Origin: Bacteroidales bacterium
GTDB taxonomy: Bacteria; Bacteroidota; Bacteroidia; Bacteroidales; UBA932
DNA length: 40,181 nucleotides
Direction: 5' to 3'
Assembly (NCBI GenBank): GCA_028700975.1
Contig: JAQVRQ010000008.1
Coordinates: 1 to 40,181, forward strand
Part shown: positions 34,106 to 40,181 of the stretch, in pieces
Numbering within the stretch: the first letter of the stretch is position 1
Layout of the letters: every line of letters starts with the position of its first letter
Notes under the pieces: generated by a model
The model's database searches: none
What the model was told of the DNA's origin: nothing
Seen by the model: the letters and a program-made list of their open reading frames with translations, nothing else
Program-made: the position numbers and the translations under genes

Positions 34106-35539
34106 TTAACCGACACTACCCTCAAGTGTAACCTGAAGAAGCTTTTGAGCCTCGACAGCAAATTCCATTGGAAGTTGATTTAATACCTCCTTTGCATATC
34201 CATTCACAATTAACCCCACGGCATCCTCCATACCAATTCCCCTTTGCTGACAATAGAACAGCTGGTCTTCTGATATTTTTGAGGTTGTAGCTTCGTGCTC
34301 TAATATTGCTGTATCATTTTCATTTTCAATATATGGGAAGGTATGCGCACCACATTTGTCGCCAAGAAGAAGAGAATCACATTGAGTGAAATTCCTTGCA
34401 TTCTCAGCATTAGGAAGAATTTTAACTAACCCTCTGTAACTATTTTGGCTAACACCGGCAGATATACCCTTGCTTACAATTCTGCTTCTTGTGTTTTTAC
34501 CAATATGTATCATCTTTGTCCCGGTATCTGCTTGCTGATGGTGATTTGTCACCGCCACAGAGTAGAATTCTGATATTGAGTTGTCTCCTCTCAAAATTGT
34601 ACTTGGATATTTCCAAGTTACGGCAGATCCTGTCTCAACCTGAGCCCAGAAAAGTTTACTGTTTTCTCCTTTGCATATTCCCCTCTTTGTGACAAAGTTA
34701 AAAATACCTCCTCTACCTTGTGAATCACCCGGATACCAATTCTGAACAGTAGAGTACTTGACCTCTGCATCTTTCATAACCACAATCTCAACAACAGCAG
34801 CGTGAAGCTGGTTTTCATCTCTTTGAGGAGCTGTACACCCTTCTAGATAGCTTACATACGAGCCCTCTTCAGCTATTATCAAAGTGCGCTCAAACTGTCC
34901 TGTACCCTTTGCATTAATCCTGAAGTAGCTTGAAAGCTCCATAGGACATCTTACCCCTTTTGGAATATAGCAGAAAGAGCCGTCTGAAAAGACTGCTGAA
35001 TTAAGTGCTGAATAGAAGTTATCACCATAAGGAACTACAGATGCAAGATATTTTTGCACTAAATCAGGATAGTCTCTTACTGCTTCAGAAAAAGAGCAAA
35101 AAATTATTCCTTTTTCTGCTAAAGACTCCCTAAAAGTGGTTTTTACTGACACCGAGTCAAATACCGCATCCACAGCAACACCGGCAAGAACATTTCTTTC
35201 GTCCAAAGGGATTCCCAGTTTATCAAAAGTAGCCTGAAGCTCCGGATCAATCTCGGCTCCCTCTTTAAATTTTTTGGGAGCAGCAAAATATATAACCTCC
35301 TGAAAATCTATTGGAGGAATATTTAGATGTGCCCAGGAGGGCATTTTCATTGTAAGCCACTTTCTGTATGACTTAAGACGAAACTCAAGCATCCATTCCG
35401 GCTCCTCCTTTTTTGCGGAGATCATTCGGATAATATCTTCGTTAAGCCCTTTAGGAAAGAACTCTTGCTCAACATCGGTTTCAAAGCCGTGCTCATAATC
35501 GGCCTCTGTTACCTTCTGAATTATATCATTTTCACTCAT
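34106..35539 (-). CDS. sufB: Fe-S cluster assembly protein SufB
   Basis: The 477-residue protein is the scaffold subunit on which SufBC2D builds clusters. Conserved parts are [16 protein letters not shown] and [16 protein letters not shown] near the N terminus, [91 protein letters not shown], and [45 protein letters not shown]. The beta-helix cysteine (QCDSLLLG), the conserved GCTAP cysteine and the TFPYIE motif are all present. Full length for the family. It heads the suf run; 53 bases separate it from the divergent ThiL-like start. No sufS, sufE or sufU lies in this window. Confidence 0.97.
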   Translation of the reverse strand: MSENDIIQKVTEADYEHGFETDVEQEFFPKGLNEDIIRMISAKKEEPEWMLEFRLKSYRKWLTMKMPSWAHLNIPPIDFQEVIYFAAPKKFKEGAEIDPELQATFDKLGIPLDERNVLAGVAVDAVFDSVSVKTTFRESLAEKGIIFCSFSEAVRDYPDLVQKYLASVVPYGDNFYSALNSAVFSDGSFCYIPKGVRCPMELSSYFRINAKGTGQFERTLIIAEEGSYVSYLEGCTAPQRDENQLHAAVVEIVVMKDAEVKYSTVQNWYPGDSQGRGGIFNFVTKRGICKGENSKLFWAQVETGSAVTWKYPSTILRGDNSISEFYSVAVTNHHQQADTGTKMIHIGKNTRSRIVSKGISAGVSQNSYRGLVKILPNAENARNFTQCDSLLLGDKCGAHTFPYIENENDTAILEHEATTSKISEDQLFYCQQRGIGMEDAVGLIVNGYAKEVLNQLPMEFAVEAQKLLQVTLEGSVG

Positions 35540-35546
35540 CGTGGCG

Positions 35547-35554
35547 CAAAGTTA
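35547..35554 (-). promoter_or_regulatory. Candidate -7 box for the suf operon
   Basis: The minus strand reads TAACTTTG, matching TAnnTTTG, seven bases before the sufB ATG. The leader would be only a few bases long. Confidence 0.4.
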
Positions 35555-35566
35555 TATCATTTAAAC

Positions 35567-35574
35567 TATTTTTG
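35567..35574 (+). promoter_or_regulatory. Candidate -7 box for the ThiL-like gene
   Basis: TATTTTTG matches TAnnTTTG and ends 18 bases before the ATG at 35593. It overlaps the TTG at 35572, so the upstream TTG start is unlikely to be transcribed. It faces the suf box with 12 bases between them. Confidence 0.42.
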
Positions 35575-35592
35575 CATACAAATTATCCCCTT

Positions 35593-36618
35593 ATGACCTC
35601 TAAAGAAAACAACCAACATCAAAAGACGCCCATAGAGAAAACCGGTAAGTTAAATCTTATTGAAAAACTCCTTTCCGGACAGGACAATCCCTTGTGTGAC
35701 AATGCCTCCTCATATGAGAGTACAGGTGGCAGCTTTATAACATCTCATAGTCTGCTACTGGAAGGGACAGATTTTGATCTTGTTTACAATCCACTTAAAC
35801 ACCTTGGTTATAAAGCAATAACCTCTGTGTTAGGGCCGCTATACGCCTCCTTTCACAAACCAGTCTCTCTATCTGTAAGAGTTGGACTCTCTGCCCGCTT
35901 TTTTACAGAAGATGTAGAGGAGCTGTGGGAAGGTATAAGAGCAGGAATTGATGAACACAAGATAGAACTAGTCGCTCTTGATCTTCTACCATCACTTACA
36001 GGACTCACCATTTCACTTTCATCACTGGGAAAACAACAGAAAGAGATCTTTGTTCAACGCAATAAACCATCATCTGGAGATCTTATCTGTATATCAGGCT
36101 CTCCGGGTGCTGCTTTTATGGGACTTCAGGTACTGGAGAGAGAGAAGAGGGCATTTAACGGCAATACCGGAGTTCAGCCTAAACTTGATGACTATAAATT
36201 TATACTCAAAAGGTACCTATCTCCTGAGTTAGACTACACACTTTCTGAAACTCTTATAAATAACGAAATAATCCCTTCCGATGGTGAGTTTATAAACAGG
36301 GGATTATCTGATGCTGTAAAAAAAGTATGTCACAGAAACGGACTTGGAGCTCATATCTATCTGGATAAAATTCCAGTTGCCGCACAGACATTCAATATGG
36401 CAGAAGAGCTGGAGATGGATGCCATAACAGCAGCTCTAAACGGGGGAGATGATATGTTGCTGCTCTATATTGTCCCTCTTAAAGATTACGAAAAATTATG
36501 CAAAGAGTTGCCATCGCTTGACATTATTGGACACCTTACATCTGAAGGTAGTGGAGCTATGCTTGTAACACCTGATGGAACACCAATTCCACTAAAAGCT
36601 CAGGGTTGGAGCGATTAA
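35593..36618 (+). CDS. ThiL-like protein with degenerate catalytic motifs (probable pseudoenzyme)
   Basis: Started at 35593 (MTSKENNQHQ) the product has 341 residues; a TTG at 35572 lies inside the -7 box. The fold is that of thiamine-monophosphate kinase (AIRS superfamily): LLLEGTDFDLVYNPLKHLGYKAITSVLGPLYA, a middle ICISGSPGAAFMGLQVL, GLSDAVKKVCHRNGLGAHIYLDKIPV, and LNGGDDMLLLYIVPL. Compared with E. coli ThiL recalled from memory, the Mg2+/ATP-binding residues are changed: STD is TSH, NLSD is VLGP, GGD is LLP and DLSDG is FINRG; only the first Asp (CDN for GDD) and the GGDD segment remain. It is unlikely to phosphorylate thiamine phosphate. It is divergent from sufB and overlaps dnaE tail-to-tail by 27 bases. 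A regulatory or binding role is possible but unproven. Confidence 0.75.
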   Translation: MTSKENNQHQKTPIEKTGKLNLIEKLLSGQDNPLCDNASSYESTGGSFITSHSLLLEGTDFDLVYNPLKHLGYKAITSVLGPLYASFHKPVSLSVRVGLSARFFTEDVEELWEGIRAGIDEHKIELVALDLLPSLTGLTISLSSLGKQQKEIFVQRNKPSSGDLICISGSPGAAFMGLQVLEREKRAFNGNTGVQPKLDDYKFILKRYLSPELDYTLSETLINNEIIPSDGEFINRGLSDAVKKVCHRNGLGAHIYLDKIPVAAQTFNMAEELEMDAITAALNGGDDMLLLYIVPLKDYEKLCKELPSLDIIGHLTSEGSGAMLVTPDGTPIPLKAQGWSD

Positions 36619-39600
36619 CCACTCTATCCCGGCTTGATCAAAATATTGCAACAACTCATCAGTTAAGGCAACAGAGTATTTTATTGAAACAAATTCAACA
36701 GCAATTTGGCATTCATAATCCAACACTTTCAGGATAATTCTGGTAGAGCCTTTATACTCTTTAAATTTTGCAGTCAGCTCTTTCCTTAAGTGCTTGTCAA
36801 TCATTGAAACAGGTAGAGTAAGGGTTATGCTTTTAATAAAATCCTCCCTGGTATTGGCTAGAAGCCTCATACTCCTAACTTTGAGCTCACAGTCAACCTG
36901 CTTTGCGGGATCATCTCCATTTTGATGATATCCATATTTTTGTAAAACAGCCACCTTAATTAAAAGAGGAGTACCCGGGTGGGTATATTTCATAAAATTC
37001 TCGTAGTCTTTCCCAAAAAGGGCAAACTGAATTGAGCCGTTAAAATCCTCAACAGAGAAATTTACAAAGGGCCGTCCTGTTTTAGTCATTGAGGATTTTG
37101 AATTTGTAACCATTCCGGCAATAACCATCTCTTTCCCTCTCAAACTTGGGTTTTGCATTGCCTGAGCAGCATACTCAGCAGCCTCTGCAATTGTATTAGT
37201 TGTAAATTTTGTCACCTCAAAACGAAACTGATCAAGCGGATGAGCAGAGAGAAACATCCCTACCAACTCTTTCTCCCTTTTCAGCAACTCCATCTTGTCC
37301 ACATCCATTGCAGCAGGCACCTCCGGTCTTACAGGCTTTATACTCTCGTGAGATCCAAAAAGAGAGTTACCTAGTGCAATTGTGTCATTCTGAAATCGTT
37401 GCCCATATTTATACAAAATTTCTAGAAATGGCTCATCCTTAGCTCCCGGAGCAAGATATTGCTCCCTCTTAATTGGTTCAAAACAATCAAAAGCCCCTGC
37501 ATAAACAAGAGACTCGATAGTCTTTTTGCCAACATACGATAGACTTACCCTCTCAACAAAGCTGAAAATAGAATCAAAGAAGCCCCCGGAATCTCTAACT
37601 GATATAATGTTTTCAACTGCAGCTAAACCCACACCCTTTACGCCGGCCATTCCAAACCTGATATTTCCCTTCTTGTTAACTGTAAACTTATAATCGCTCT
37701 CATTAACATCCGGCCCCATTACAGAGATCCCCATTCTTTTGCACTCATCCATATACTTGGTAATCTCATCCATATTGTCGAGATTTCGACTTAGAGTCGC
37801 AGCCATAAATTCAGCTGGATAATGAGCTTTCAGAAAAGCTGTCTGATATCCAATCCAGGCGTAACAAGTTGAGTGAGATTTATTGAATGCATATTGAGCA
37901 AAGGCCTCCCAGTCTTTCCATATCTTTTCAAGAACATCAACAGTGTGCCCATTATCTGTTCCACCTTTAAGAAACTTCTCCTTAAGACTATCCATCATAG
38001 CCTTAATTTTCTTACCCATAGCCTTACGCAAAGCATCGGCATCCCCTTTTGTAAAACCTGCTATTTTTTGGGAGAGAAGCATAACCTGTTCCTGATACAC
38101 AGTAATACCATAAGTATCTTCCAGAATCTCCTTCATCTCAGGCAGGTCGTACTCTATCTGCCTTAAACCCTTTTTCCTATCAACAAAATCGGGAATATAA
38201 TCCATAGGGCCCGGTCTGTAGAGTGCATTCATAGCAATAAGGTCCTCAAATCTGGTTGGTTTAAGCTCCCTTAACCACTTTCTCATACCATCGCTCTCAA
38301 ACTGAAATGTTGCAACACTCTCTCCGCGACTGAAGAGTTCAAAAGTCTCTTTATCATCAATGGGAATTGCATTTATATCCAATTCAATTCCCCTTGACTT
38401 TCGAATATTCTCAACAGCCTCCTTAAGTATTGAGAGAGTTTTAAGGCCTAAAAAGTCCATCTTAAGCATCCCCACCTTCTCAATCTGAGAGCCCTCGTAC
38501 TGAGATACCCATATATCCTCTCCTGTATCCTTATCTTTAGCAATACCTATAGGAATAAACTCACGCAGATCATCTCTTCCAATAATAATAGCACAAGCGT
38601 GAACCCCAGTGTTCCGGACATTACCCTCAAGCTTAGATGCAAACTCCATTGTATCCCTCACTAAAGGATCTGATGATTCAAATGCCTCTTTAATCTCAGG
38701 AACAAACTTCCGGCAATTTTCCAAATTTACATCCGGGGCTTTTCCACTATTATCAGCGGGAAATTTATTTGGGATTAGTTTAGCCAGTCTGTCAGATTCC
38801 GGAAGTGGAAGATTCTGTATTCTCGCAATATCTCTTATTGCGCTTTTGGCAGCCATAGTACCAAAAGTGATTACGTGGGAGACGTGATCTTTTCCGTACT
38901 TTTCTTCAACATACTTAAGCACTTTTGATCTTCCATCATCGTCGAAATCGATATCAATATCGGGCATTGATATCCTATCCGGGTTAAGGAACCTTTCAAA
39001 GAGGAGATCATACATAAGAGGGTCAATATCTGTTATTTTAAGGCAGTAAGCTACAACAGAACCTGCAGCTGATCCCCTCCCCGGACCAACCCACACCTGC
39101 ATAGCTCTAGCAGCTGCAATAAAATCCTGAACTATAAGGAAATAGTCTGGAAATCCCATTTTCTTAATGGTCTCAAGTTCAAAGTCTATCCGTTCAGTGT
39201 GACTCTCCTCAAGTTCCCCATACCTTGCTTTTGCCCCTTCATAAGTTAAATGCCTTAAATAGTCATCTGAATCCAAAAATGTTTCAGGAATGGGAAAGTG
39301 AGGCATAATAGGATCCGAATCAATTTTAAATCTCTCAATTTTGTTAGCGATCTCAATTGTGCTCTCCAAAGCCTGCGGAATATCGGCAAAAATGCTCTCC
39401 ATCTCCGACTGTGTTTTCAGATACTCCTGCTTTGTGTATCTGAGACGATCAGGATCTGAATAGTCAGAATTGGTTGTAAGACATATAAGTCTGTCGTGAG
39501 CCTCCCTGTCCTCCTGGGCAACAAAATGGACATCATTTGTAGCCACTACCTTAACATCAAACTTCTTTGCGAGTGTTAGAATAACTTTATTTACCCTCTC

Positions 39601-40176
39601 CTGAATCTCAAAAGTAGATCTATCTGCACCCTCCACATCTGTTTGGTGTCTTTGAAGCTCCAGATAGTAGTCCTCTCCAAAGAGATTTTTATACCACTTT
39701 ACTGTATTCTCAGCATCCTCAATGTTACCGGCCATTATAGCACGAGATACCTCTCCAGCAAGACAGGCAGAGGAGCAAATTAAATTATCGTGATATTTCT
39801 CCAGCAGCTCTCTGTCTATCCTTGGCTTGTAATAGTTACCCTCTATAAAAGCGTATGATGAGAGTTTAATTAGATTCTTGTAGCCTTGAATGTTTTTTGC
39901 AAGCAATACCAAATGATAACTACTCTGATCCTCACGCCCTCGTTTATCAAATCGACTCTCTTTAGCAACATAGAACTCACTACCCACAATAGGCTTTACA
40001 GTAGGATTTTTTTCTGCGATATCCAGAAATTCCTTAACTCCATACATATTACCGTGATCAGTAATAGCAAGCGCTATCTGTTTATCCTGAGCAGCTTTAT
40101 TGAAGAGTTTTTTGATGGATGCGGCTCCATCCAGTATTGAGTATTGAGTGTGGACGTGGAGATGAACAAAGGGCAT
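36592..40176 (-). CDS. dnaE: DNA polymerase III subunit alpha
   Basis: The ATG at 40176 gives 1194 residues, so the whole gene is present. It is the catalytic subunit of the replicative polymerase. In order: PHP domain (FVHLHVHTQYSILDG, LAITDHGNMYG, VVATNDVHF) in the first 220 residues or so; palm and fingers with the catalytic aspartates in MPDIDIDFDDDGR at about 405 and a further block LKMDFLGLKTLSIL; the region ALYRPGPMDYIPDFVDRKKG, QVMLLSQKIAGF and NKSHSTCYAWIGYQTAFLKAHYP; tandem helix-hairpin-helix near 870-910; an OB-fold at about 1020-1090 (VIAGMVTNSKSSMTKTGRPFVNFSVEDFNGSIQF). The C-terminal 100 residues are family-variable. It overlaps the ThiL-like gene by 27 bases at its 3' end. Confidence 0.98.
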   Translation of the reverse strand: MPFVHLHVHTQYSILDGAASIKKLFNKAAQDKQIALAITDHGNMYGVKEFLDIAEKNPTVKPIVGSEFYVAKESRFDKRGREDQSSYHLVLLAKNIQGYKNLIKLSSYAFIEGNYYKPRIDRELLEKYHDNLICSSACLAGEVSRAIMAGNIEDAENTVKWYKNLFGEDYYLELQRHQTDVEGADRSTFEIQERVNKVILTLAKKFDVKVVATNDVHFVAQEDREAHDRLICLTTNSDYSDPDRLRYTKQEYLKTQSEMESIFADIPQALESTIEIANKIERFKIDSDPIMPHFPIPETFLDSDDYLRHLTYEGAKARYGELEESHTERIDFELETIKKMGFPDYFLIVQDFIAAARAMQVWVGPGRGSAAGSVVAYCLKITDIDPLMYDLLFERFLNPDRISMPDIDIDFDDDGRSKVLKYVEEKYGKDHVSHVITFGTMAAKSAIRDIARIQNLPLPESDRLAKLIPNKFPADNSGKAPDVNLENCRKFVPEIKEAFESSDPLVRDTMEFASKLEGNVRNTGVHACAIIIGRDDLREFIPIGIAKDKDTGEDIWVSQYEGSQIEKVGMLKMDFLGLKTLSILKEAVENIRKSRGIELDINAIPIDDKETFELFSRGESVATFQFESDGMRKWLRELKPTRFEDLIAMNALYRPGPMDYIPDFVDRKKGLRQIEYDLPEMKEILEDTYGITVYQEQVMLLSQKIAGFTKGDADALRKAMGKKIKAMMDSLKEKFLKGGTDNGHTVDVLEKIWKDWEAFAQYAFNKSHSTCYAWIGYQTAFLKAHYPAEFMAATLSRNLDNMDEITKYMDECKRMGISVMGPDVNESDYKFTVNKKGNIRFGMAGVKGVGLAAVENIISVRDSGGFFDSIFSFVERVSLSYVGKKTIESLVYAGAFDCFEPIKREQYLAPGAKDEPFLEILYKYGQRFQNDTIALGNSLFGSHESIKPVRPEVPAAMDVDKMELLKREKELVGMFLSAHPLDQFRFEVTKFTTNTIAEAAEYAAQAMQNPSLRGKEMVIAGMVTNSKSSMTKTGRPFVNFSVEDFNGSIQFALFGKDYENFMKYTHPGTPLLIKVAVLQKYGYHQNGDDPAKQVDCELKVRSMRLLANTREDFIKSITLTLPVSMIDKHLRKELTAKFKEYKGSTRIILKVLDYECQIAVEFVSIKYSVALTDELLQYFDQAGIEWLIAPTLSF

Positions 40177-40181
40177 TATTT

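Noticed and set aside
35540..35592. TPP riboswitch controlling the ThiL-like or suf genes
   Set aside because: The gap is only 53 bases, too small for a TPP riboswitch, and lacks the conserved motifs.

Overview
The window is a compact stretch of chromosomal core genome from a member of the Bacteroidota, most likely the order Bacteroidales. Several lines point there: the DUF2723 and DUF4271 membrane proteins, the SUI1/YciH-type factor, a GldE plus phosphopantetheinyl transferase pair, a DUF2147 lipocalin-like protein, and many candidate -7 boxes of the form TAnnTTTG, the Bacteroidota housekeeping promoter element. Shine-Dalgarno sequences are not prominent. I see no insertion sequence, prophage, CRISPR array or plasmid gene. 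Coding density is very high, many neighbouring genes overlap by 4 to 35 bases, and no stretch above 300 bases lacks a gene.

Layout. 1-1502 (-): 5' part of a DUF2723 multi-pass glycosyltransferase-like gene running off the window. 1594-4013 (+): SUI1 factor, DUF4271 membrane protein, hemD-like, rnpA, yidD. 4020-5822 (-): a two-domain acyltransferase of the OlsF/glycine-lipid type. 5856-7676 (+): uvrC. 7642-11228 (-): a metallopeptidase-like/beta-propeller/outer-membrane-barrel fusion coupled to pnuC. 11332-14986 (+): Na/Pi cotransporter, phosphodiester glycosidase, family-4 glycosyltransferase. 14957-17070 (-): tadA, yqaA-like gene, tRNA-Gln(UUG) with its terminator, family-2 glycosyltransferase. 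17215-19709 (+): groES, groEL, terminator, bcp. 19713-23582 (-): S37 peptidase, DUF2156, gldE, phosphopantetheinyl transferase. 23648-27711 (+): tyrS, rbfA, a LolC/E-like permease, a small-RNA-like intergenic stretch with terminator, type II asparaginase. 27708-31010 (-): class II ribonucleotide reductase and ispE. 31162-35539 (-): sufB, a second pnuC-family gene, sufC, sufD, DUF2147. 35593-36618 (+): a ThiL-like protein lacking its catalytic aspartates. 36592-40176 (-): complete dnaE.

Most genes have familiar housekeeping roles: DNA replication and repair, tRNA and ribosome maturation, protein folding, isoprenoid and cofactor supply, Fe-S assembly. The less ordinary parts are the degenerate ThiL-like protein beside a suf operon that carries a PnuC paralogue with an altered WxxW motif; the peptidase/propeller/barrel fusion translationally coupled to the canonical PnuC; a near-perfect sigma-54 promoter before groESL; a shortened GldE; a cysteine cluster at the SufD C terminus; and several places where hairpins, terminators or -7 boxes sit directly against start codons. 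I found no clear new defence or mobile system; the most original lead is the suf/PnuC-like/ThiL-like neighbourhood.
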